The notes under the pieces: model-generated
Seen by the model: the letters and a program-made list of their open reading frames with translations, nothing else
The model's database searches: none
What the model was told of the DNA's origin: nothing
Shown here: positions 51,388-59,800 of the stretch, piece after piece
Layout of the letters: every line of letters begins with the position of its first letter
Position numbering within the stretch: position 1 is the first letter of the stretch
Assembly (NCBI GenBank): GCA_036399055.1
Contig: DASWNX010000026.1
Coordinates: 124,001 to 188,000 of the forward strand
Origin: Jatrophihabitans sp.
Lineage (GTDB): Bacteria > Actinomycetota > Actinomycetes > Mycobacteriales > Jatrophihabitantaceae
Reading direction: 5' to 3'
DNA length: 64,000 nt
Translations under genes and position numbers: made by a program

Positions 51388-53373
51388 TCACCCCGTCGAC
51401 AGCGTCAGGGCGCTGAATCGGACGGAGCCCGCCTCGTTGAAGGCGATGGCCGGGCAGGAGAAGTCGCCGAGGTAGCCGGCCGGCCATCCGGCCGCCGCCG
51501 GCATCCTGACTATCAGCGGGCCGCCGGCCAGCGCCCGGGGCACCCGGTAGGAGGCTTGGCCGCAGCTGACTGTCAACGGCGAGAAGCTCTTGTCCACCGC
51601 GCGGCCCAGCCTGATCAGCGGGTTGACCTGGCTCGGCGTGAACGACATCACCAGCAGCTGGCGCGCGCCGACCTCGGGCAGGTCGATCCTGGCCCCTCTG
51701 GCGAGCGTCCGAGCCGGCATGGCAGTCGCGGGCCGGCATCGGTCAGTGGACTTTCTCAGCAGCAGCCAGCGCGCGTCGGACAGCTCGGGGCGGTAGCCGC
51801 ACACCTCGGTGAGGACATATCGCGGTGAGTCCCACAGCGGATTGCGCCCGTCGATCGCGCCGACGGCCGAGCGGAGGACTCGCTGATCGCCGGCCGCGCG
51901 GCTGAGGGCCTCAGCATTGCGCCGGTCCAGGCCGAGCGTGTAGGCGGCGTAGGTCTGGAACACCGGAACGGGCCGCCACGTCAGGTCATAGGCCCAGGGC
52001 AGCGACGACTCGAACGAGTCCACCGCCACCGGGTGATCGGCCACCGCCGCCCTCAGCTCACCGGACAGCCCGTACGCCTGCTGGGCCTGGCGCTGCGCCT
52101 GGCTCAGGGTGGCTTTCTGGTACCGGGCGTCGGTCACCACCTGGACCCGGTCCGCCCACGCTGCCATCGCCTGAGACGGTTCGGTCGGCAGCCAGCTTCG
52201 TGCCGCCAGCAGCACGGTCACCACGAGAACAGCTGCCCGAAACGCCAGGTTTCCAGCGGGGTCCCTGACGGCTAGGCCTGTGACGATGCTCTTGGCTGTG
52301 CTCGCGCTCTTGGCGGTGTTCGCGGCGCTGCCCCTGGCGGCCAGAGACCACGCCAGCACCGGCGCCGCGGTGAGAAAGAAGAACGGGTTGCGCCCAGGTT
52401 GATGCCGGCCCGCCACCTCCCGGAAGCCGAGGTACAGCAGGAGCGCTGACACCAGCAGCACTCCGATCAGGGGCCGCAATCCCTCAGCACGCCAGCTGCG
52501 GACGAAGTACCCCCCGATCACGGCCACGACAGCGCCCAGCACCGCATAGGGCAGCACGTTCGGCTTGTCCTCCAGCGCCATCGCCTCGGTGTAGCCGGCC
52601 GCGATCTGCACCGAGCCTGCAAACCAGCCGGGGTAGTCGGTCAAGGCCTGGCCGGCGAGCAACCAGGCCAGCGTGGTGGCGAGCAGCCAGCTGAGCCCGG
52701 CCACCGCGGCCTGCCGGCCTTTATGACCGGCGCCGAAGGCGAGGCACACCGCGGCGATCGCGGTGGCCACGACGCCGACCGAGAACTTGACCTGAACCAG
52801 CACAGCGGCCTCGGCCGCGAGTGTCGGGGGCAGCCAGCCGTGCTGACCGGGCGGCCGCTCAGCGCTGAGGTAAAGCAGCGCAAGGGCGCCGGTCGCCATC
52901 AGCAGCACCGCGCTCATCGAATTGGCCTGGGCGATCAGCGCGACCAGGCCGGCCGCCGCGACCGCTGCCCGGTTCACCGTGGTGACCCGGCGGAACAGGT
53001 AGGAGAAGGCCAGCCACGCCAGGCTCACGGCAAAGACCGCGAACACCGTCCCGAGCACCAGGTTCGCCCGGCTGGTCGCGTGGGGATGATCGAGAAACCC
53101 CCAGGGCCCCATGGTGAAAAGCAAATCCGGGCCGAACCTCAGCCCCTGCCGAGGGGCCAGGTTCAGCGCTGTCATCCAGCTCGGATCAAGCCCGGCTCCG
53201 GGCGTGATGGCGCTCATCGGGGCAGTCAGGCTCACGCAGGCCAGCAGCATCGCCGCCGGCAAACCGGCTGACTCGCCAGCCGCACGGCGCAGCGACGCGA
53301 AGGCCGACCGGCCCGTTGATACCGCCCGAGGCGACCTCGCGGTGTTAGGTTGCGCCTTATCTGCGGTTTGCAC
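51388..53373 (-). CDS. Multi-pass membrane protein, GT-C-like
   Basis: 661 residues: about eleven helices up to residue 400, then an extracytoplasmic C-terminal half with Cys residues. The first loop (GLDPSWMTALNLAPRQGLRFGPDLLFTMGPWGFL) has the D..W pattern seen in predicted GT-C glycosyltransferases, but I see no clear Asp-Glu site. It may act in assembly of the same surface glycan as the neighbouring glycosyltransferase. The GTG start has no clear ribosome site. Confidence 0.65.
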   Translation of the reverse strand: MQTADKAQPNTARSPRAVSTGRSAFASLRRAAGESAGLPAAMLLACVSLTAPMSAITPGAGLDPSWMTALNLAPRQGLRFGPDLLFTMGPWGFLDHPHATSRANLVLGTVFAVFAVSLAWLAFSYLFRRVTTVNRAAVAAAGLVALIAQANSMSAVLLMATGALALLYLSAERPPGQHGWLPPTLAAEAAVLVQVKFSVGVVATAIAAVCLAFGAGHKGRQAAVAGLSWLLATTLAWLLAGQALTDYPGWFAGSVQIAAGYTEAMALEDKPNVLPYAVLGAVVAVIGGYFVRSWRAEGLRPLIGVLLVSALLLYLGFREVAGRHQPGRNPFFFLTAAPVLAWSLAARGSAANTAKSASTAKSIVTGLAVRDPAGNLAFRAAVLVVTVLLAARSWLPTEPSQAMAAWADRVQVVTDARYQKATLSQAQRQAQQAYGLSGELRAAVADHPVAVDSFESSLPWAYDLTWRPVPVFQTYAAYTLGLDRRNAEALSRAAGDQRVLRSAVGAIDGRNPLWDSPRYVLTEVCGYRPELSDARWLLLRKSTDRCRPATAMPARTLARGARIDLPEVGARQLLVMSFTPSQVNPLIRLGRAVDKSFSPLTVSCGQASYRVPRALAGGPLIVRMPAAAGWPAGYLGDFSCPAIAFNEAGSVRFSALTLSTG

Positions 53374-53462
53374 GCTGGCTGACGATACCGCTCGTCTACC
53401 CGGCCGCAGCCGATGAACATCAGCCCAGTCGATTGAGCAATCGAGGGACGGAGCGACGAACG

Positions 53463-56414
53463 GTGCACGCTGTCACCATCGCGGCGCGCAACTACCTGGC
53501 CATGGCCCGCACCCTGGCGCGTTCGTTCCTGGCCTGCAATCCCGACTCGCACTTCAGCGTGCTGGTGGTTGACGCGCTGCCCGGTGAGATACCCAGCACG
53601 GACGGCTTCGAGGTGGTGACGCCCCACGAACTCAGCCTGGAGCCGGCCGAGTTGAGCAGGATGGCGTTGCTCTACGACATCACCGAGCTCTCGACCGCGC
53701 TGAAGCCCTGGGCACTGGAATTGCTGCTCGACCGCGGCGCCGACGTCGCGGTCTACCTGGACCCCGACATCTACGTCTACAGCGCGCTGGACGAGATCGA
53801 GCGTGCCGCCCTCGACAGCACCATCCTGCTCACCCCGCACACGGTCAGCCCGATGCGCCGGGACAGCCTGCGGCCATCCGAGGCAGACATCATGGGCGCC
53901 GGCGTCTACAACTTGGGTTTCATCGCCGTCAACAAGGACGCGCGCGCCATGCTGGGGTGGTGGCAGGAGCGGCTGCGCCGGGACTCGATCTCAGCGCCTG
54001 AGCAGATGCTGTTCACCGACCAGCGCTGGATCGACCTGGTGCCGGGTTACTTCGACCACGGCGTGCTGCGCGATCCGGGCTACAACGTCGCGTACTGGAA
54101 CCTCGACAGCCGCCGGATCGAGTGGGACGGCCAGGCCTACCAGGTCGATTCCCGGCCGTTGCGGTTCTTCCACTTCAGCGGCTACAACCCCGACACGCCC
54201 TGGATTCTGAGCAAGTACGTCGCCGACCGTCCCCGGGTCCTGCTGAGCGAACACCCGACTGTTCGGCGACTGTGCGATGAGTACGCGGCCGCTCTCAAGC
54301 ACGAAGGCTTCGACCGGTCACTCGGCACGCCCTACCGCTTCGGCCGTCTCAACGACGGCACGGCCGTCACCTCGATGATGCGTCGCGCCTACCGCAGCGC
54401 GGTGGTCGAGGCCGAGCTGGCCGGCGACCCCTACCCGCCGATGCCCTTCCGCGACGATGACGCCGACGTGCTGGCCTGGTTCAGCGCGCCGGTGGCCGAG
54501 GGCAGCTGGGTCAACCGGCTGGTGGAAAGCCTGTGGCGCAACCGGCCTGACCTTCAGCTGGCCTTCCCCGACATCTTCGGCGTCGACCAGGCGCCGCTGC
54601 TGGCCTGGTGCCTGACCTCGGGGGTGCGCGAAGCGCAACTGTCAGCGGCGCTGCTGCCCACCGAGGCGCTGGCTGCCAACGGCGCCCTACCGGTCATCAG
54701 CTCCGACGTGCTCGGGGTGAACCTGGCCGGTTACTTTCGGACCGAGACCGGCGTCGGCCAGATCGGGCGGTTGCTGGCCGACGTGGTGCGGGCGACCGGG
54801 CTGCCCTATGTCACCCTCACCAGCGCCCGGACCTTGAGCCGCCAGCAGGCCGCGTTCACCGAAGAAGTCAGCGAAGTCCGCTACCCCATCACCATCGCCT
54901 CGATCAACGCCGACCAGTTCCCGCTCTGGGCCAGCGAGGCAGGAAGCTCGCTGCTGGCGGGGCGGCACACTATCGGCGTCTGGGCCTGGGAAGTCGAGGA
55001 CTTCCCCGACAGCTTCGACACCGCCATCGAATTGGTCGATGAGATCTGGGCGATCTCGGAATTCGTCCGGACGGCGATCGCCCGCAAGACCGACAAGCCG
55101 GTGTATGTGATCCCCTATCCGGTCCCGGAGCTGCCCCGGACCGCGGAGCTGGACCGGGATGCGCTCAGGCTGCCGGATCGGCCGTACCTGCTGTATATGT
55201 TCGACTACTTCAGTGTCTTTGAAAGGAAGAACCCGGTCGGCCTGGTCGAGGCGTTCACCGCTGCCTTCGCCGACGGCCAGGGCCCCGAGCTGGTCATCAA
55301 GAGCGTCAACGGAGAGCGTTTCCGCAGTCAACGCGAACAACTGCTCAGCGCCTGCCGTGGGCGTTCGGACATCCACCTCATCGAGGACTACCTCGACGCC
55401 GACGTGGTCGGGTCGTTGATAGCGCACTGCGCGGCCTACGTCTCGCTGCACCGGGCTGAGGGCCTGGGGTTGACCATGTCTGAGGCGATGTCGGCGGGCC
55501 GGCCCGTGATCGCCACCGGTTACTCCGGAAACCTCGACTTCATGAACGACGAGAACAGCTTGCTGGTCGGATACGAGCTGGCCGAGATTCCGGCGAGCGC
55601 GCGCCCGTACGGCCCGCCGACCCGGTGGGCCGAACCGGACCACGCCGAGGCGGTCCGCCACCTGCGCTGGGTGTTCGAGCACCCCGGCGAGGCCGAGCGG
55701 CTGGGAGCGCGCGCTCAGGAGGTCATGCGCAGCAGCCACGGCCTCGATCGCAGTGTCCGCTTCGTGATGGAACGGGTGCGGCAGATCGAGCAGTCCCTCA
55801 ACGCCGAACCGCCAGAGCCTGCTCAGCCGGCGCCGGTCCCGGAATCCAGACCCACGCTTGCCCTGCGCGCCTGCCACCGGCTGCTCGACACCCCCTTGCA
55901 GGTGCGGACCCGGCCCGGCGGCCTGTCCCGCGCGTCCCGATTCTTCCAGCGAGCGCTCAACCGGCTGCTGGCCAGCCATGACGAGCAGCTCAACATCCGT
56001 CTCAACGCCATCCTGGACGCGACCGACGCCGTCTCCGAGCACGTCGAGCAGGAACTGGACTCCGCAGTCGAGGGCCTGCGTGAGCGCCTGAGCGAGGTGC
56101 GGCAAACGGTTGCCCAGTTACAGGCGGCCGCCGGCCAGCAGCACAGCGCCATCTCGGGCCTGCAGTCGCTGGTGGCCAGCATCGGCGCCCATCACCAGGC
56201 CCTTGCCGAGCGCACCGACGTGCTGAGCACCATGGCGGCCGAGGCCGGCGCCGAGAGCACCGCCCAGACCTCCCGGCTGGACGCTCTGAGCGAGCTCGCC
56301 GACGGCGCTCGGCTTGGCATCGAAGGGCATCGCCGGCAGTTGGTCGACGTCGTTGAGCGCCTGGACGCGATGGCTGCGCAACTGACCCAGGCAAGCCCCG
56401 AGGAGATCCAGTGA
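53463..56414 (+). CDS. Large bifunctional glycosyltransferase (GT8-like + GT4-like) with coiled-coil tail
   Basis: 983 residues. Residues 1-270: nucleotide-sugar transferase with TIAARNYLAMARTLARSFL, a D-P-D metal site in VYLDPDIYVYS, and FHFSGYNPDTPW. Residues about 420-790: GT-B domain with ETGVGQIGRLLAD, HTIGVWAWEVEDFPD, LLYMFDYFSVFERKNP and EGLGLTMSEAMSAGRPVIATGYSGN. Residues about 840-980: coiled coil. GTG 53463 has GGAG; an in-frame TTG lies at 53433. The stop overlaps the PhyH gene start. A two-sugar addition to a surface polysaccharide is likely. Confidence 0.88.
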   Translation: MHAVTIAARNYLAMARTLARSFLACNPDSHFSVLVVDALPGEIPSTDGFEVVTPHELSLEPAELSRMALLYDITELSTALKPWALELLLDRGADVAVYLDPDIYVYSALDEIERAALDSTILLTPHTVSPMRRDSLRPSEADIMGAGVYNLGFIAVNKDARAMLGWWQERLRRDSISAPEQMLFTDQRWIDLVPGYFDHGVLRDPGYNVAYWNLDSRRIEWDGQAYQVDSRPLRFFHFSGYNPDTPWILSKYVADRPRVLLSEHPTVRRLCDEYAAALKHEGFDRSLGTPYRFGRLNDGTAVTSMMRRAYRSAVVEAELAGDPYPPMPFRDDDADVLAWFSAPVAEGSWVNRLVESLWRNRPDLQLAFPDIFGVDQAPLLAWCLTSGVREAQLSAALLPTEALAANGALPVISSDVLGVNLAGYFRTETGVGQIGRLLADVVRATGLPYVTLTSARTLSRQQAAFTEEVSEVRYPITIASINADQFPLWASEAGSSLLAGRHTIGVWAWEVEDFPDSFDTAIELVDEIWAISEFVRTAIARKTDKPVYVIPYPVPELPRTAELDRDALRLPDRPYLLYMFDYFSVFERKNPVGLVEAFTAAFADGQGPELVIKSVNGERFRSQREQLLSACRGRSDIHLIEDYLDADVVGSLIAHCAAYVSLHRAEGLGLTMSEAMSAGRPVIATGYSGNLDFMNDENSLLVGYELAEIPASARPYGPPTRWAEPDHAEAVRHLRWVFEHPGEAERLGARAQEVMRSSHGLDRSVRFVMERVRQIEQSLNAEPPEPAQPAPVPESRPTLALRACHRLLDTPLQVRTRPGGLSRASRFFQRALNRLLASHDEQLNIRLNAILDATDAVSEHVEQELDSAVEGLRERLSEVRQTVAQLQAAAGQQHSAISGLQSLVASIGAHHQALAERTDVLSTMAAEAGAESTAQTSRLDALSELADGARLGIEGHRRQLVDVVERLDAMAAQLTQASPEEIQ

Positions 56415-57502
56415 CCATGACGCAATCCGATTCGCCGCAGGCCCACATCTCCGACGAGCAATGGGATCAGTACTTTCGGCAGGGCTTTCTGCACCTTGGC
56501 CGGCTGGTGGACGCCGACGAGCTTCAACGGTTGTGCGCTCGGGTCGATGACCTGGCTTTGGGTCAGGTGGTGAACCCGCAGGTCCAGGTGCAGCTGGACA
56601 CCGGCGGCCGTTACGAGGATCTGCCGGACGTGACGGCGCAGCCGGCCGCCGGCACCTTGCTGTACCGCAAGGTGCAAGGCCTGGAAACCGACGAGCTGTT
56701 CCGCTCGGTGCTGCGCAGCCCGGTGCTCGCCGAGATCGCCGCGCACCACTACGGCCCCCACACCTCGGCATCGCTGTTTCGAGCGATGGTGATGAACAAG
56801 CCCGCCGCGCAGGGCACCGTGCTGCCCTGGCATCAGGACGGCGGCGACGTCTGGGCGCTCGACCGCGACCCACTGATCACGATCTGGATGGCGCTGGACG
56901 ACGCGACGGCCGCCAACGGTTGCGTGGAGGTGATCCCGGGCAGTCACCGGCTCGGCCTGGTGAGCGCCCAGGGCAGCACCCTCAGCGACCAGGACGCGCA
57001 GCGGCACTGCCCGCAGGATCAGGTGCTGCCGCTGGAAGTGCCGGCCGGGCACGCGGTGCTCATGCACAATTGGCTCATTCACCGGTCGGGAGTGAACCCG
57101 ACGCCGATGCCGCGGCGAGCCTTCACCGCCTGCTACCTGGACTCGCGCACCCGCAATATCCTCACCGGCGAGCACTTCCCGCTGATCCTTGGCGCCTCAA
57201 CCGGCCCTTCGCATCCCTACCTCGACCTGCTGCGCGAGGAGCAGGCCGCCCAGGCGGCGAGCGCGGACTCAGCAGCCGAGTACGCCCTGAGTTTGAAGGC
57301 GGACAACGCCGTGCTGCAGGAGTCGATCAGGTCAGCGACCGAGTACGCGCGCAGCCTGGAGGCCGAGGTGGCCCGGTTGCGAGCACCGGTCGCTGCTCCG
57401 CCGCCGCCCGCGGGGGTGGCTGAGCTATCGTCGGCTCTGGCCAAGGCGGGTCTCCAGCGCGGCCGCGTGCTGCTCCGCCGTTTCCGCTCGGTCGAGCAGT
57501 GA
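56411..57502 (+). CDS. PhyH-family dioxygenase with coiled-coil tail
   Basis: 363 residues: Fe(II)/2OG oxygenase domain (1-275) with HxD in L-P-W-H-Q-D-G near 139, distal His in NWLIHRSGVNPT near 221 and Arg after it. The tail (about 280-350) is a heptad-like helix with E-Y-A-L-S-L and E-Y-A-R-S-L repeats. It begins with a GTGA overlap of the glycosyltransferase stop (ATG at 56417 is also possible), and its last 78 bp overlap the 3' end of the convergent pyruvyltransferase gene. It may hydroxylate a sugar or lipid. Confidence 0.87.
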   Translation: MTMTQSDSPQAHISDEQWDQYFRQGFLHLGRLVDADELQRLCARVDDLALGQVVNPQVQVQLDTGGRYEDLPDVTAQPAAGTLLYRKVQGLETDELFRSVLRSPVLAEIAAHHYGPHTSASLFRAMVMNKPAAQGTVLPWHQDGGDVWALDRDPLITIWMALDDATAANGCVEVIPGSHRLGLVSAQGSTLSDQDAQRHCPQDQVLPLEVPAGHAVLMHNWLIHRSGVNPTPMPRRAFTACYLDSRTRNILTGEHFPLILGASTGPSHPYLDLLREEQAAQAASADSAAEYALSLKADNAVLQESIRSATEYARSLEAEVARLRAPVAAPPPPAGVAELSSALAKAGLQRGRVLLRRFRSVEQ

Positions 57503-58984
57503 CGCCGCGTACTGCTCGGCGATCTCGGCCCTGCGCAGCAGCGAGCGCACGTAGGGCTCGTGGCGTTCGGCCTGTTCCTGCAACGACAACGCGTACCGCT
57601 CGGCCTGTTCGGCTTGCTGCCTCAGTGCTGACCGCTCGCTGAGCGCGGCGCCCAGCTCGGCCTCGGAGAGTTCGATGAAGTCCGGCAGCTTCGGCTCGGA
57701 CCACTGCGGCCTGATCGGCTGGCCCCCCGGCGCGAGCTCGCCGTCGACCAGTCCGGCGAGCAGTGCCCCCAGCCGAACGCTCGCCTGCTCGCCAGCGTCG
57801 GTCGGCAACTGCGCGGCCAGGTGGCGACGCTGCCCCCACAGTTCGGTGGCCGCCGGCAGCAGTCGGCCGGCGACGGCGTTCTCGACCGACAACCGCCAGT
57901 CGGCCATGCCGTAGTGGCTCAGAGCGCCGATTCCTTTCATGGCGGTGTAGGCGTCCTGGTGCAGAAAGAGCATCGGCGTCTGGCAACTGCCGGCGAACAC
58001 CACCGGGTGGTAGCGGCTGCTGATCACCAGCTCAGCCCGGCGGCAGTACTCGATCGCCTGCGACGCCGACGGCAGCGGCACTACGACGGCCGTGCGGTCA
58101 CTGCCCAGCTCGGCCAGCCGCGCGTCGAAGGCGGCAGCGACCCGGTGCGCGGCGGCGACGTCCTGAAGCGGCGCGCCACCGAGGTCACCGGCGTGAGGCA
58201 CCAGCACCACGCCGGCGCCGGTCAGGTGGCTGTGCTCGGCCAGCTGGACGGCGATGGCGCTCAACGCGCCATCGCCGAGGTCGTTGAGGGTGACGGCGAG
58301 GAACGGGGGCCGCAGATCTCCGGCATCACCAGTGCCAAGCGCGGCGTCGGCGGGCGAGGCCTCTGAGCAGAGCGCCGCCGCGTCGTCGTTGCCCAGCACG
58401 AGCCGCTCCCCCGGCACGCCCAGAAGCTGCGCCAGGGCATAGGACCACTTCTCGCGGACGCCCACCGCCACGGCGGCGTCGAGCAGCTCGACCACCAGTG
58501 GTCGCACTTCGGCGCCGAACCGCGGCCCGATGCTCTGGCCGGTGAGGGCCATCGGCACGCCTAGCCGGCGGGCCAACCGGCTCAGCGCCACCCGCTCGTA
58601 GACCAGCGCCGGCCAGGACTGGCTGAGGTTTCCGCCGCCGGCGATGACGAGGGCGGTCGCGCCGGACATGAGCTGACGAAGCCGCTGGCCGGGACCGGGC
58701 GCGGTGACCGCCAACGAGTCGAGTTCGGCCAGCATCGCTGCCCGGCTGGCTTCGTCGGGGCAGTCCTGGAAGCCGAAGGGCGCAGTCGAGGGATGGCCGA
58801 ACCGGGCAGCGGCGCTCTGTGGGCTTGCCGACACCACAGTCCAGTCGGCGTCGATCCCGGCGCGTTCGGCCGCCGCCAGCAGCCCGAACAGCATCGCGTC
58901 GTCTCCGACGTGGTAGTCGGCGACGCTGCCCACGTCACCGGCCACCAGCAAGCGTGGCCGGGGCCTGTCAGGATCGGTTGGCAC
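57425..58984 (-). CDS. Polysaccharide pyruvyltransferase-family protein with coiled-coil tail
   Basis: 519 residues: GT-B-like domain of the PS_pyruv_trans family (1-390), with G-D-D-A-M-L near 28, IAGGGNLSQSWP, TGQSIGPRFG and ELVISSRYHPVVFAGSCQTPM, followed by a tail of E-Q-A-E-R-Y-A-L-S-L type repeats (about 440-515). The family adds a ketal pyruvate to surface glycans. The tail resembles that of the convergent PhyH protein, and the two genes overlap by 78 bp at their 3' ends. GTG start. Confidence 0.85.
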   Translation of the reverse strand: MPTDPDRPRPRLLVAGDVGSVADYHVGDDAMLFGLLAAAERAGIDADWTVVSASPQSAAARFGHPSTAPFGFQDCPDEASRAAMLAELDSLAVTAPGPGQRLRQLMSGATALVIAGGGNLSQSWPALVYERVALSRLARRLGVPMALTGQSIGPRFGAEVRPLVVELLDAAVAVGVREKWSYALAQLLGVPGERLVLGNDDAAALCSEASPADAALGTGDAGDLRPPFLAVTLNDLGDGALSAIAVQLAEHSHLTGAGVVLVPHAGDLGGAPLQDVAAAHRVAAAFDARLAELGSDRTAVVVPLPSASQAIEYCRRAELVISSRYHPVVFAGSCQTPMLFLHQDAYTAMKGIGALSHYGMADWRLSVENAVAGRLLPAATELWGQRRHLAAQLPTDAGEQASVRLGALLAGLVDGELAPGGQPIRPQWSEPKLPDFIELSEAELGAALSERSALRQQAEQAERYALSLQEQAERHEPYVRSLLRRAEIAEQYAASLLDRAETAEQHAAALETRLGQSRR

Positions 58985-59080
58985 GGGAGGAGCTTAGCCA
59001 GCCGCGAGCCCCGCCCGCCCGGCTCGCCGTGACGGCCATGACATCCCAGACCTCAGAGCAGGCGCCACGGCCGTGCGCGG

Positions 59081-59800
59081 TCAGCGGTAAGGGTGGCGGG
59101 TGAGCGCGGCATGCACCATGTTCGTCAGCGTCACGATGTCGAAGACGGGCAGTCCGAGGCGCTGCTGGATGTCATGGGCGAACGGGACCAGGTCGGTGCA
59201 CTCGATCACCAGGGCGCCTAGGTCGGGGTTGGCCCGCGCCAACTCCTCGACCTGGCTGAGCACGTCGGCTTTCAGCCGCTCGACGTCGAGCTCGACCCGG
59301 CGCCCTTCGAGCATGACCTCCCGAAACTCGGTCGAGGACTCCATCCCGATGACGCAGACTTCGACGTCCTGGGCCCCGATGGCCGCCAGGTGCCGCGGCG
59401 TCAGCGACACCTGCTTGGCCACCAGCAACCCGACCTTCCGATCGGCGGAGATCATCCGGCGCACCATCGGCAGCTGGGTCAGGCTGGAGGCGAACAGCGG
59501 AACGGTCACCGCGTCGGCCAGCTGCTTCTGAAACAGCACCAGGAAGCCGCAGCCGGTGGTGATGGCGGCTGCGCCGCGCGCCTGCAGCTTCTGGGCGGCC
59601 CGGCAGAACGGCTCGATCAGGCTCGGATCGGCCTGGGTGACCACCCGCTCGGCGGTGGCGCCCCGGACGACCTCGTAGAGAACCGGAAAGCCGAAGGTGC
59701 TCCGATTGCGGATGTGTCCCGGGATCTTGGTGAAGATGGTCTCCAGGCCGATCACCCCGATCGGCGCGCTGGACGGGCTGCCGGAGAGGGCGGCGGTCAT
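59081..59800 (-). CDS. Asp/Glu/hydantoin racemase-like protein
   Basis: 239 residues. The two cofactor-independent racemase cysteines are present: Cys84 in T-T-G-C-G-F and Cys201 in V-I-E-C-T-D-L, with the N-terminal PIGVIGLET strand. Such enzymes invert an alpha-carbon (aspartate, glutamate or related). Its start overlaps the stop of the FAD oxidoreductase by 4 bp, so the two are coupled; a racemase that supplies a D-amino acid to the oxidoreductase is a simple hypothesis. Last gene of the shell operon; the pyruvyltransferase follows after 96 bp. Confidence 0.87.
   Translation of the reverse strand: MTAALSGSPSSAPIGVIGLETIFTKIPGHIRNRSTFGFPVLYEVVRGATAERVVTQADPSLIEPFCRAAQKLQARGAAAITTGCGFLVLFQKQLADAVTVPLFASSLTQLPMVRRMISADRKVGLLVAKQVSLTPRHLAAIGAQDVEVCVIGMESSTEFREVMLEGRRVELDVERLKADVLSQVEELARANPDLGALVIECTDLVPFAHDIQQRLGLPVFDIVTLTNMVHAALTRHPYR

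Noticed and set aside
54687..56105. 472-codon minus frame inside the double glycosyltransferase
   Set aside because: Antisense of the GT4-like domain; Asp/Arg/Val-rich shadow.
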